NCBI RefSeq assembly: GCF_018143015.1
Contig: NC_054758.1
Coordinates: forward strand, 14,612,001 to 14,676,000
Reading direction: 5' to 3'
Length of the DNA: 64,000 bases
From: Lytechinus variegatus
Lineage: Eukaryota > Echinodermata > Echinoidea > Temnopleuroida > Toxopneustidae
Numbering within the stretch: position 1 is the first letter of the stretch; each line of letters opens with the position of its first letter. The notes under the pieces are model-generated. The model did not search any database and was not told the origin of the DNA. It saw only the letters and a list, made by a program, of their open reading frames with translations. Below, piece by piece: positions 36,216-47,794 of the stretch. A program made the position numbers and the translations under genes.

Positions 36216-36563
36216 TTATGCAATGGAAAAATACTTGTTTATGTTTTGCCATTTTACATTGTGTTTATTGAGTTTGTTTTTCTTTTTTGCAATAATTTCT
36301 TCGGTAACTTTATAAGATAAAAGATAATAATTAAATTGTTTTAAACTAGGGAGAGTCTCTTGGTATTTACATCGCAAAATGAATTGTTTACCAAGTAAAA
36401 TTAGAAAATTAAATGCTAAGGTGGATGGAGTAAGTGGTTCTAGTAATCCAAATAAAACAGTTTCTCGTGAAAGGAAATAATTAGGACTAAAGTCAGTCAC
36501 TCTCGTACGCAACGCATTCCAAAAGGATGCTATTTTAGGGCATACAAAAAACAAATGATGCAT
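36216..36563 (-). pseudogene. LINE ORF2 C-terminus with a CP/HLFF block
   Basis: The frame starts MHHLFFVCPKIASFW, the Cys/His block found near the C-terminus of L1/Tx1 ORF2 proteins (TMHHLFFxCP). The preceding residues KKTNASFVFC lie in the neighbouring frame, so one shift separates them near 36550. The frame ends at a stop 350 bp before the poly(A) tract. Confidence 0.75.
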
Positions 36564-37332
36564 TGGTCTTCTTTCCTATTTTTGTGAGCCATTCATTTGT
36601 AGGTATTAAGTTATTTAAAATTTTATAGTGTGTGATTCGAAGTCTGGTGTCAATAGTGATTCGTAATGGAAGAGTGAACAATTTGGAAGTCTGTTGCCTA
36701 TCGATGTTGTAAAGTTGATTAAAGTGAGTAAACACCTTGGAGGTTTCAGAGTTATTAATGTTTAAAAAAGTGCGATAAAATTGCTTTGTCGATATATTCT
36801 GAATTTGTCTAAATGCAGATTCACAGAAAAGAGAAGGGAAATCCTCAGGTTCTTTTACAAGATGATGGTAGTCTTGTTGTAAAAAGAAGACTTTCCATTT
36901 CCCTGGCATTATTTTATAGCAATCTAACAATTCAAAATAATCAGTAAACTTTAACCCCCTTTCCTTCGCTTCCCTCCAGCGTAGTGGGCGTCCAAATTCA
37001 TCTAACATATCAGTAATTTTGGTGAATCCCTTTTCTTTTATGTTTGGTCTATAGATAGATTTTCCTTTAATTGTGATATATTGATTGTTCCATATAAACT
37101 CATTGGTAATATCTATTTTCCTTTCCAATAAACACAATGTTTGTAAAATGTCCATCAACCAATTTGACACTTCAATATTCAAATATTTCATATCAAAATT
37201 ACAATAAAAAATGTATTCTCCACCGACAGGTGACAACAATTCTAAACATATACCTTTCCAGCCCTTTGAAGTTGAAGAGAAAAGTCTCGAAACCCATTTC
37301 ATTTTCTGAGCTTGAATAATCGATTGAGGCAA
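36535..37332 (-). pseudogene. LINE ORF2 C-terminal domain
   Basis: A 265-residue open frame with QAQKMKWVSRL, the usual block after the RT thumb in L1/Tx1 elements, and LRITHYKILNNLIPTNEWL, which precedes the Cys/His region. It overlaps its neighbours by frame, not by content. Function in known L1s is not well defined; it is needed for retrotransposition. Confidence 0.75.
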
Positions 37333-38354
37333 GTCATCTTTAACCCCCCTTCATCGTATTCTTTAACCAAAACTTCATGTTTTACTCTATCAGGACCACC
37401 CCAAATGAATTCATACAGTAATGTGTTCACCTTATGAATAAATGAATAAGGTATAGATAATATGCTGGCTGCATATAACAGCTGAGAGGTAGCAAAAGTT
37501 TTTACAATTTGGATTTTCCCGTATAATGATAAATTCCTGGCTTTCCATAAATTTAGTTGAGATTTAATGTTGGATAAAATTCTTTGTAATTGCGCCATTC
37601 TATCCTCAAAAGAGTAAGAGATGTCGATTCCAAGAATTGTCAACACGTTAAAAAACTGTATATCTATTGGTATAGATGGCTTTTGCAAACTGAATTGTCC
37701 TATAAACATTGCTTTCGTCTTATCGTAATTCAGTGAGAGTGATGAACATAATTGAAAATCATTTAGAGCTTCCGTGAGGTGATGATACGACTCAAAGTTT
37801 GACAAATAAACCGTTATGTCATCGGCGTACAGAGACAACTTAATTTCATGAGTATTTTTTAATCTTATTCCTTGAATGTTTTCATTTTTTCTTATGTTTA
37901 TGGCTAGCGTTTCTATAGCTAATATAAAAAGATATGGAGATAAAGGATCCCCCTGTCGTATTCCTTTTCCTACCGTAAAATATCCAGTTGAGACGTTATT
38001 GTTCATCACACAGCTTTCAATATTTTTGTAAAGAACATTGACAAAATTGCAAAAATTATTTCCAAAGTTAAAACATTTCAAAACTTCTATCAAAAATTGG
38101 TGGTTCAATGAGTCAAATGCTTTTTTAAAATCGAGGCTTAATAAAATACCGCCCAAACGCTTAAGCCTAGTATAGAACATTGTCTCAAGTACTGTTCTCA
38201 CGGCTTCACCTATGTATCTATTTTTAACAAAAGCTACTTGATCAGGATGAATGATAGATGGTAAAATATTTTTCAGTCTCTGTGCTAAGGCTTTGGAGCC
38301 GATCTTGATATCAACATTTAAGAGAGTTATGGGCCTATAATTTTCAATAAACAT
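37299..38354 (-). pseudogene. LINE ORF2 reverse transcriptase domain
   Basis: This 351-residue frame covers the RT palm. The order is ENYRPITLLNVD, LLSLDFKKAFDSLNH (motif A), GIRQGDPLSPYLFILAIE (motif B), LSLYADDITVYL (motif C), NYDKTKAMF (D), then the thumb-like LSLYGKIQIVKTF and LLYEFIWGG. All catalytic Asp residues are present and the domain has no internal break. GIRQGDPLSP and the L..YADD context place it in the L1/Tx1 group, not the Jockey/CR1 group (GVPQGS). Confidence 0.88.
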
Positions 38355-38785
38355 TTTATCCTTCCCTTTTTTGCTATAAGTGTAATTATGCCTTGCCTCT
38401 GTGACGTAGACATCATTCCTCGTTCAAAACTGTAATTAAGAGTATCTACGACCAACGGTCCAAGTTTGCTCCAAAAATGACAATAAAATTCGACGGTTAT
38501 TCCGTCGTTACCGGGTGATTTGTTCTTAGCCATGGCAAATAAAGAAGAAGTACATTCCGAAAGAGTTAATTCTTTCTCGCATAAGTCACGCTGGTTTGGC
38601 GATAACTTGGGTATACAATTTGACTCCAAAAACTTACAGTTATTAAACAATTTGGGGTCTTCTGTTTTATATAAGTTTGCATAGAAATTCTTAATGTGAG
38701 TATTCACTTTCAAAGTATCGGTTAAAATTTCATCCCCTACTTTTAGTCTGTTTATTGTTGATCTTGCCTTGTTGGCCTTTTCCAA
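38327..38785 (-). pseudogene. LINE ORF2 linker before RT
   Basis: The frame includes FYANLYKTEDP and MAKNKSPGNDGITVEFYCHFW, the conserved SPGxDG segment at the start of the RT fingers. It runs into the RT through a shift near 38350. Confidence 0.75.
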
Positions 38786-38787
38786 GT

Positions 38788-39249
38788 TTAAAAAGAATTT
38801 GCTGTTTTTTCTCCATATTCTACCCAGATTGCGCGGGACCGGACTAGTATACCATGAGCATGATGAGTTATACGGTCCATGTGCGCTTCATAATCTAGCT
38901 TAGCCTTTTCATATTCGTCAACATATTTTTCACCATCTTTATCCACCAAAATCTGAAAATGTTTTAATTTCACTTCTAACTCCCTTTTCTGCTCTCTTAA
39001 AATTTTAGCTCTATTCATACTATATTTCCTAGAGAATAAACGGATGTTATATTTCAGAAATTCCCATCTCATACGTATGTCTTCAAATTGAACTGATTCG
39101 GTTATCCAATTGTCTATATTTTCAGACATTTTTACACGAAACTGTTCATCATCTAAAAGACTATTATTGAATTTCCAGTTGATTGACAAAGGTCGTTTCT
39201 TTTGTGAAAATTCGATAATAAGTATAATTGCAGAATAATCTGAACTCAT
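38788..39249 (-). pseudogene. LINE ORF2 endonuclease end and linker
   Basis: The frame begins MSSDYSAIILI, the last catalytic block of the AP endonuclease. The expected SDH is SDY here, so the catalytic His is missing. A Lys/Glu-rich linker with SRAIWVEYGEKTANSF follows, matching the usual R..W...GE..S.FF block before RT. Confidence 0.75.
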
Positions 39250-39950
39250 ACCGGGTATAATATCAGTTTTTTGTATGAAATCTTGTAGATTAGAAATAAA
39301 CCAAAATAAAGTCTACTTAGTATTAACGGATGGCATTGCCGCCAGGTGTATCTCCTCAATAACGGATTCCTTAATCTCCAAATATCAACTAAATCAAAAT
39401 TATTCTGTATCTCATTAATAGTATCACTGATATCATTATGGAGGTGAGGGTTTCCACCCATTCTATCCAAATCTACATCTAACATGGTATTAAAATCTCC
39501 CCCAATCACCACCGGTATAGTTTTTATGTCGTTTATTGATAGCAAATTATCATTTATTTGCTTGAAAAATTGTTTTTGATCTGCGTGTTTATCTGCCGTA
39601 GGTGCATATATGTTCAATAAAATATATTCATTGTCATCTATGTTAACCCGTAAAAGGATAAACCTTCCTTCGCTTGAAATTTGTTTGTATGATATTTTAT
39701 AGTTCAAGTCATATTTAAAAAGTATAGTTACTCCACAACTATGACGAGACCCTTCGGAAAATACAATGTCCCCTTTCCATTGAGACGACCAAAGATTAGT
39801 TATATCATCAGAGCTATATGTCTCCTGCAGGAATATCACATCCGCATTAATATCTTCCAGCCAATGAAAAACTTTATTCCTTTTAAAATTTGATCTAATG
39901 CCTCTTACATTTAGCGACAGAAATTTCAACTTTGTTTCTTTAATAATCAT
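39246..39950 (-). pseudogene. LINE ORF2 AP endonuclease domain
   Basis: The frame starts MIIKETKLKFLSLNVRGI (Asn block), then IFLQETYSS (Glu block), CGVTILF, LLNIYAPT and VIGGDFNTML (the Asp/Asn block), then RRYTWRQ. This is the APE-like endonuclease that nicks target DNA. A frameshift after TWRQ moves the remaining part to the next frame. The start coincides with the 5' truncation point within about 40 bp. Confidence 0.83.
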
Positions 39951-40049
39951 GAAGATATGACATCCTGATTTGTCATCCTCATAAAGCCGAATCTTTTGAT
40001 ATAGTAGAATCTTTTGATCATGCGCAGAAAGGAACTACGAACTGGCTTA

Positions 40050-41213
40050 TTTGACTTGGTAATTGTATATCATGCAAACTTGGAAGTATATCATTAAAAC
40101 TTGCGAATATTTGTCAGCAGAAGATTTTGCGCCAAAAGCACCCTTCAAAGTGAATTAGGCACATTGTAGTCAGATATAAAATTATCATTATTTTAGAGAC
40201 AAGGATACCTTTTTAGTTGTGACATTTCAAAAAATGAAACATATATATAATTTGGAATCAATTTAGGGATACATTTTTCATCCATTCGTGACTGTTGTAT
40301 GAGGTGCTGTGCTCGAAATACACCATTCCTATTTCGTCAGTTTAAATCTATAATTAGGCCTCGGCCTATATTGATATAATAGGCCTAAAGAGCCAAAACT
40401 TTGAGGGGGGCAAACATGGCACAAAAACAATTTTCGTCGAGTTGCGAGCGACCCGAGCGAGCAAATAAAGACCTTTTTTATACAAAAATCAGATGTTCAC
40501 CTGTTAATAAGAAAAAAAATTTCACCCATCTCGTTAATTTTCTCTTTTGTCTTGGTCATTATCTTTTTATTCATTTATTGAGATATATATATATATATAT
40601 ACATATATATATTGTTATATATATAATATGTATTGTACACCAGTGGTTGGTGGGTTCTATGCGCTTTTTGAAGAGGTCTAATTTTGGTTGTTATTAGGAG
40701 AGAGTTGGAGGGAGTTTATACCAAAGACATTGGGCAAGAAATTGAGGTTTTCTCAACTTTATTACCGTTCATCAGTAATAAATGAGCAACGACGGGTAGA
40801 CATTTAACGAAATCGTAACATTGTTATAATGATCTTGCTGTATATACAAAACAGAAATTATAAATACATCTGTATTCCAACTGAGAATGGTTTAAGAAAT
40901 GTTCCATGATCTTACTTAACGATAAATATTCTCTCAAAATTTAACCAATTCGTTATCAAATTTATCTCATTTGTGTAATTATTCATATGTTATTTGATCG
41001 TATTGAAGAAATATGATTGTTTTTGTTCCAGATAGGTACATTGTTAAAAGCATTGTTTCGATTTCTTTTTTTCTAGTGAAACCAAACAAAACCTATTGAC
41101 TAAAAACTCTATTTCAAAACGTGATCATGGAGTTATTATTTGTAACCAATCAGACGACTCCAAATATATATATTGATTAGGCACCATTCTAATGGGCCCT
41201 GCATGAATTCTGT
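40050..41213. other. Intergenic DNA with an AT microsatellite
   Basis: An (AT)n run lies at about 40581-40630. A GCGAGCGACCCGAGCGAGC motif near 40445 resembles the core of the 30-kb repeat. I see no gene. Confidence 0.4.
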
Positions 41214-41310
41214 TTTGGACCCCACACAGGTAGAATGCTGCCCATGGCAGGGTAAAGTTGCTGGCATGTGTATTTTTGTGAGCCTTTAAGTATGAAGATT
41301 CCATTTAAAA
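41214..41310 (+). repeat. Isolated monomer of the 43-kb satellite
   Basis: CCCCACACAGGTAGAAT...CAGGGTAAAGTTGCTGGCAT...GTGTATTTTTGTGAGCCTT..AGTATG.AGATTCCATTT matches array units at 43350-43420, 1.8 kb away. Confidence 0.6.
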
Positions 41311-41779
41311 AAATATATATATTTTTTTTTTTGGGGGGGGTACAAAAACATGAAGGCCTCCATTTTAATGTAAAGGATGGGAGTGTTCAGGAATATCCAT
41401 CCGAATTAGACAAAATAGTTTAAGAGGCCGATTACTGTACAAAAAGAATATGGCCCCTGAAATTGTGGCTAATCTATTTCCACGCCCTGAACCTCTTTTT
41501 ATTGGGAATGCCTGACATTGTATAATGGCAACAGCCGCACAACTCTACATCATGGCTTCCACAACTCAGGTGAGAAATGTTAATTGTACTCTTTGATTTT
41601 ATTCAAACCGATTTGACTAATTAAACTATCTGTTGAACATAATAATGATCAAGCATCATACATTAGTTATCAACAATAAAAGTTTTATTTAAAAAAAAAA
41701 TTATTTTATGATCACAACTGCCCTCACTTGCCAGATACAATGTCCCGCCATGCGTGGATCAAATGCCCCCCCCCCTCCT

Positions 41780-42250
41780 CCCTCAAAAGAGGGGGGATAG
41801 AAAAGGGAATGGGAAGGGGACTGAGGGAGAAGAGAAAAGGAGAGCGGAAAGGATGAGAGGTGGAAAAGAGAGAAAATGGTGAAGGGTTGAGAATGAAAAG
41901 GAGGAAATAGAAAACGAGAAGGGAACGGGGGAGGGGAGAGAAAAGGAAGGGGAGGAAGAGAGAAAATGAGAAGGGGCATATAGATGGGAGAGAGTGTGAA
42001 GGGGACAAAGAGAAAGAATGAGAAGGGAAGAGGGGAGAGAAAAGGAATGGGGAAGAGACAAAAAAAGGAGAGAAAAGGAAAGGAGAGAGAGAAGGAAACT
42101 GGGAGAGACTACAGAAAAGGGAGAGTGAACAAAATAGAGGAGAGAGGGAAGGGGAAGGGAAGAGAAAGAGGAAATATAAAAACTAAGAGATACAGGAAGA
42201 ACAGAATAAAAGATAGAGAAAATGAGAAAAAGGATAATTGGATTAAGGAA
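41780..42250. repeat. Polypurine tract (GA-rich, ~470 bp)
   Basis: Almost every base on the plus strand is A or G (GAGAGAAAAGGAAGGGG-type sequence), after a C-run and a GAGGGGGG stretch. Long open frames on both strands are a by-product of this bias. Confidence 0.8.
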
Positions 42251-43059
42251 ATTGATTGAGGAAACATGCAGGATATAGAGACGATCATAATGATAATATG
42301 GAAAAGAGAAATGAATAACAGTAAATGGAAGAAATGATTTTTTTAACAAAAGCCCTTGCCGTCTCGTAAAAAATAAAAAAAATGAAAAGGGAAATATATG
42401 GGAAGATGTAGTTGGATCTTGGAAGCTGAAGCAGCCTCGTACCTTTGATGGCGACACAAAGGATTATGAGGGACAAAAGAGGAAAACAACAAGAAAGGAG
42501 GAAGAAGTTTTTAAAAATACATAGAAGTGGAAATGGAAAGAAAAGTAACCAAAAAAATCACACCTTTCAGGTTAATAAATCAAAATACTATTCTATTATA
42601 TTCGGGCCTTGAAGTGTTATCAACAAAAGTGATGGTAGTATTAGGCACACGGCAAACTACTCCCATATCCATAGCCCTTGTTGTGATATTACAAACCACT
42701 TGAAAGTGGTATTTGGGGATATGCCATTCTGTGCGCTCGCTTCGCTCGCTATACTGCTACTGTCATTATTTCAGTTCAAGAAAGATTATGCATGTTTCAA
42801 TCTATTTTGTAAACCCTCACTTATAGTGTAGTCATGTAAATAATTATTCCTCTATGTATTTAGCCCAGTAAATCAAATGTGGGATTTCCGCCAGTTCCAA
42901 GCATATATATTCGATCCCAAATGAAACTACATGTATAGGCCTATTTATTGCACACTGGGCCCCTTTCAGGCATATATTACTGGAAATAAGGACCAAGGTA
43001 TACTGATTACACTACAAAATTAATTACCATGTACTAGTATATCCTGTTATCCTAGGGGC

Positions 43060-44705
43060 TTTTGGGGTTGACTGCATGTCTGGGCCTTATACAGAATAAA
43101 CTTGATGGCATTGACATGATTGGTATCTTTTAAAAACCTTAGCTGAGTGCATGTACAAATTCCATCCAAAAAGGTTACACCCATGTATCACTTCTGCCGA
43201 AAAAAATTGGTTGTTAGACATCTGTTTCCTTTTTGGCTGCTATCTGGGCCCCCATACAGGGTAAATTTGCTGGAATTGACAATTATCCATGTATGTCTTC
43301 AGCCTAAAATACACTTTTTGGGGAGGGGCACTATGGGGCTACTGTCTGGGCCCCCGTACAGGATAAAGTTGCTGGCATGTGTATTTTTGTGAGCCTTAAA
43401 GTATGCAGATTCCATTTTAAAAAGAATTAGCCATGTACCTTTTCAACTGAACAAACCCATTTTCGGGGGCCCTTCGGGCCTACTCTCTGGGCCCCGTACA
43501 GGATGAAGTTGCTGGCATGAGTTTTTCTTTTCAAATCGCATTGTATACTGCTTCCATTTCAAAAGGAATTATCCGTGTACATTTTCAGCTGAATAAATTA
43601 GTAGTGGGACATATACTGGATATATGGGCACTTTGGGGCTACTGTCTGGACCCCCGTACAGGGTAAAGTTGCTGGCATGGGTAGTTTTGTGAGCCTTAGA
43701 GTATGCAGATTCCATTTTAAAAAGAATTAGCCATGTACCTTTTCAGCTGAACAACCCTATTTTCGGGGGCCCTTCGGGCCTACTCTCTGGGCCCTGTAAA
43801 GGATGAAGTTGCTGGCATGAGTTTTTCTTTTCAAATCGCATCGTATACTGCTTCCATTTCAAAAGGAATTATCCGTGTTGATTTTCAGCTGAATAAATTA
43901 GTTGTGGGACATATATGGGCACTTTGGGGCTACTGTCTGGGCCCCCGTACAGGATAAAGTTGCTGGCATTGGTATTTTTGAAATCCCAATGTATACTGCC
44001 TCCATTTCAAAAGGAATTATCCATATACATTTTTAGCTTTATAAATTAGTTGTGGGACATATACAGGATATATGGGCACTTTGGGGCTACTGTCTGGGCC
44101 CCCGTACAGGATAAAGTTGCTGGCATGGGTATTTTGGGAAATCCCAATACATACTCGGTCCATTGCAAAAAGAATTAGCCATGTACCTTTTCAGCTGAAT
44201 AAACCCATTTTCGGGGGCCCTTTGGGCCTACTGTCTGGGCCCCCGTACAGGATAAAATTGCTGGCACGGGTATTTTTGAAAATCCCAATGTATACTGCCT
44301 CCATTTCAAAAGGAATTATCCATATACATTTTTAGCTTTATGAATTAGTTGTGGGACATATACAGGATATATGGGCACTTTGGGGCTACTGTCTGGGCCC
44401 CCGTACAGGATATAGTTGCTGGCATGGGTATTTTGGGAAATCCCGATGTATACTCGGTCCATTGCAAAAATAATTAGCCATGTACCTTTTCAGCTGAATA
44501 AACCCATTTTCGGGGGCCCTTTGGGCCTACTGTCTGGGCCCCCGTACAGGATAAAGTTGCTGGCATTGGTATTTTTAAAAATCTCAATGTATACTCGGTC
44601 CATTGCAAAAAGAATTATCCATGTACCTTTTCAGCTGAATAAGCCAATTTTTTGGGCCCCTATTTGGGGCCATCAGGGACTTCCGTACAGGATATGGCCC
44701 GGCAG
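43060..44705 (+). repeat. Satellite-like tandem array with a two-part repeat unit
   Basis: The marker ACTGTCTGGGCCCCCGTACA recurs, with small changes, near 43341, 43481, 43639, 43781, 43931, 44090, 44231, 44390 and 44530. Spacings alternate between about 140 and about 158 bp, so the unit of about 300 bp is a dimer of two related halves. One half carries AATTAGCCATGTACCTTTTCAG, the other GGAATTATCC.T.TACATTTT. Weaker copies precede it at 43070 and 43245. Reading frames across it come from the repeat. Confidence 0.82.
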
Positions 44706-46557
44706 CAACACTTTTCCTTAATCACTGCCTTCATGCCAACATGATGGGACCATCAAACCTTTTGTACCCGATCAGCTGAATAAACTCTCCCAGCTCCCGG
44801 ACTAATTGTGTGTAGTAGAAATGCATCTTTCTTCCGATTGGGCTGTAAAAATATTTAAATTTAACATAGAGTGGAATAAAAAAAAAGGGCTGTGCGGCTG
44901 TTCTACAATGTACCACAGCTCCTCTACATGTCAGTTGTAGAGTATTTTCTCCTCAATCTATTCCAAGATATCAATACAAACAAAAGTAATTTTTTTAAGA
45001 GTTCTATAGACAATAAACTATTTTTTAATACATAAAACCAAAAAGAGAAAAGGTATCCTACGCATGCTTTTGTAGGTTTATAGCCTTTACTGTGCTAGAG
45101 CACTATTACGAACGGCAGAACAACAACAACAATAATAATAATAATTATAATATTAATAATAATTATAATAATATCAATAATGATGAATATAGAATATAGA
45201 TATAAAAGTTGCTTTATTATACCCCAAAAACGCAATTTGCCTTGCCGATGGCTTTAAAACACGGTATTTATTTTTATTTAAAGTAGAAATACGGAGAGGG
45301 GATGGGGTAAATTCGGAGGGCTCCCGTGGTCGAAGGCTTGAATAAACAAAAAACTTTCTTCAGGAAACATGTTTTTTTAATTATAATTTTATTGTTTTCA
45401 TGTTGACTGATGTCTCATACTCATACATCTGTCTTTTCCAAGTCGAATATACAAGTCAAACTGGTTTTGTAAAGTGGCAGGAATGCGGGGGATGCAATTT
45501 TGCATCGTCATGATTCATGTGCCAGAGCTTCATTAAAGCAGTAACCTGCAAAGCAATGTCTCCTGTAAATTTTCCAAGAGAAACAAATTAGAAACAAAAT
45601 AAAACAAAATTAATAGTGTTTTACCGACACCGAAATGCATTTTGCCCGTATAGATTACGGCGTAGCAGACACACCAACAAAAGCGATACGAGAAGCCGAT
45701 GGAAGCTATTGTGTTGAGATTGTGTTATCTCGAACATGTCGAATGACATACCATTAATCGCTTTATTGTCCGATTCGTGAATGTGACTGTGACATAGAGG
45801 TTGTTTTGGTCTCGTTTTAGCGCAATATCACGTCATACATTTTGACATATTTGCCCTCTTTCTAAGCAAATTAAGACACTAATACTGTCATGAATCATAT
45901 CGATGTTTTCGCTAATATATTCTCTTTCATGTAGAATGTTGACATTGTGTATTAGTTGCTGTTTTTTAAAAAACAGTTCAGGATTCATGAAAAAATACTC
46001 TGTTTTAAATTATAATTTGCATAATTTATGTAAATTAGGTAATAATAAACAAGGATATCCCAATTATTTTATGACAATTTTCTTCCCTTTCTTACCCTAA
46101 GTCTTTATTTCCAATTTTAGGGCAGTTCTGGTTAAATATATATTCTGAAATACTTGTTTTTACTATATCGACATAATATGCAAATTACTTGCTTATTTGC
46201 ATAGATACAGCGTGTCTCTTTGGATAAATCTTTTTCTTTTGACTCAAGGAACATTTGTGCCAAGTGGGACATTTGTACTCAAAAATGCAGCGTTCAACCT
46301 CTTAACAAGTCTACTAGTCTTATAACCTTTGCTTTGAATGATGAATTGTGGCGCTATGTTTGTTTTTCAGAACCAAACTTGGTTATTAATATCAGATCCA
46401 AAGCTCTCTTAGGCAGGCCTATCTAATTTAGTTACATTTATTGTAAGCCACTTTTAACATCATATTCAAGAACATGTTAAAGCAATCAAGTGAAATGTTG
46501 TAGGCCTACATGTACATGAAATCTGACAAATTGTTGAGTGTGATAGTTTTTCCGATA
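44706..46557. other. Intergenic DNA with an AAT microsatellite
   Basis: An AAC/AAT-rich simple repeat occupies about 45118-45185. I see no gene or recognised element elsewhere in the stretch. Confidence 0.4.
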
Positions 46558-46944
46558 ATCCAGTTCGTAGTTCCACTCTGCGCATGGTCAGAGGAAGGTC
46601 ATTGGTACTAAAGTAACATGGTGGTTTAAAATCTAATGAGATAAGCACCAACGTTGATGTCTTGATTATTCATATATTCTTTTGAATTGTGTTTTCATTT
46701 ACATCCAAAGAAACAACAATGCGTCCACGAATGACTGGTATTTTACAGTTTGCCAAGTACATTGTACAACATGCTATAATATGCATTCTAGTCACCTGGT
46801 CTATTCAATTTCTTCATCCTGCTATGTAAGGCATGTTTACGTAATACCTTGCTTTGAAATCTGCCTTTCATAATGGAAGAAATGAAAGGTCATTTGAGCT
46901 AATTTTACCAAAATTGTCCATAAAGTCACTACGAACTGGTCTAT
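46558..46944 (-). mobile_element. MITE copy B (CCAGTTCGTAGTT family)
   Basis: The sequence is the reverse complement of copies A and C. It starts TCCAGTTCGTAGTTCCACTC and ends GTCACTACGAACTGGTCTAT. It is uninterrupted and about 387 bp, so it shows the intact length of the family. Blocks such as GAAATGAAAGGTCATTTGA and CGTCCACGAATGACTGGTAT match copy C. Confidence 0.8.
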
Positions 46945-47794
46945 TAAATGGAGTTGGAAGTTTACGGTATCAAATACCAACTTCATACGGGCTCAACAAA
47001 AACACTGGGTGATTCAGACAGTTCCCACGCCACTGTTCGATTTGATTTCTGTTATCAAATGCAAACGGTAGGTTAATCAATATTGTCTGTCGCACAAAAT
47101 AAGCGTTTACGTTTTATGTTATCATTGCATTTGTATTTTCTACAAGAACTATCATTGCATTTGTATTTTCTACAAGAACTGGTGGAACAGCGATGCCAAC
47201 TATCATGTGTTCATTTCCAATTGCACTTGTTAGCCTCTCCTGGTATCTGAGACCTATATATTTAGGGCTGAAGGTCAAAGTTATGGGCTTCACGCCCCAA
47301 TACAGAATAGTGGATAGTTCTCTACTCCTTGACAAGAACCATGGATCCCATGAGTTATAATAATAATGATAATGTGCCTTATGTGACTTATAGAGCACCA
47401 AATCCATCTTTAGAGTGCTCAAGGCGCATGAAGAGCTAAGAGTTGAATAAAAATAAGTTTTTAGAAGATTTTTGAAAGTCTCGACAGAGAAATATAGAAA
47501 CAACAATAGCTTATGTCCAGATAGCAAATTTCATATATCACCATGACCAACAGCACCATTCGACATGATTGGAAAGATTAATCTAGCCCGGCCATCTTTC
47601 CCTCCGCGAGTGCCATTAAATTATCATTGCCACTTAAATTGCCATTAAAATGGTCCTTAATCGACAAGGTTAATGACAAGTTAATATTTCGCTTCTTATT
47701 TATCATGTTTATACAGGTAAGCATTCCGAAAGGTTTTGAGCACAATCCTTTGGCGACTAAGAGTTGTAAATTCATTTGGTGACTTTATACCAAG
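46945..47794 (+). other. Upstream region of gene 2
   Basis: A 31-bp segment (ATCATTGCATTTGTATTTTC plus CTACAAGAACT) is duplicated in tandem at 47116-47178. At 47358-47430 a TGTGCCTTATGTGACTTATAG...CTCAAGGCGCATGAAGAG stretch resembles a LINE/SINE 3' end. The 265 bp before the ATG should contain the 5' UTR and promoter of gene 2, but I cannot name a TATA box or an initiator with confidence. Confidence 0.4.

Larger units (their letters stand above)
35855..39990 (-). mobile_element. L1/Tx1-clade LINE, 5'-truncated, with poly(A) tail
   Basis: On the minus strand the element starts near its ORF2 start (about 39950-39990) and ends in a poly(A) tract (T-run at 35855-35864). ORF2 has an AP endonuclease, RT and a C-terminal Cys/His region, broken into six frames by several frameshifts. 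ORF1 is absent, so the copy is 5'-truncated, as is common for L1. ATCTTTT-like sequence on both sides could be the target duplication. It is inserted in MITE copy A. Confidence 0.82.
35441..40049. mobile_element. MITE copy A (CCAGTTCGTAGTT family), split by a LINE
   Basis: The left part (35441-35854) begins ATAGACCAGTTCGTAGTTAC and the right remnant (about 39990-40049) ends GGAACTACGAACTGGCTTAT. Together these match the uninterrupted copies at 46558-46944 and 61525-62114. The LINE at 35855-39990 lies between them, so the MITE is older. The terminal CCAGTTCGTAGTT and AACTACGAACTGG are perfect inverted repeats. Confidence 0.8.

Noticed and set aside
41526-41570. Short ATG frame ending in a GTGAGA donor near 41.55 kb
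   Set aside because: Only 15 codons, with no following exon and no domain.
41701-42476. Long open frames on both strands at 41.7-42.5 kb
   Set aside because: They are produced by the polypurine tract (poly Ser/Pro/Phe on one strand, Glu/Lys/Arg on the other).
43147-44721. Open frames with repeated LLSGPPYRIKLL segments across the 43-44 kb array
   Set aside because: They follow the tandem satellite and change frame between units; there is no start context, intron structure or domain.
47114-47527. 137-residue minus-strand frame upstream of gene 2
   Set aside because: It covers a 31-bp direct duplication and a LINE/SINE-like tail and shows no domain.
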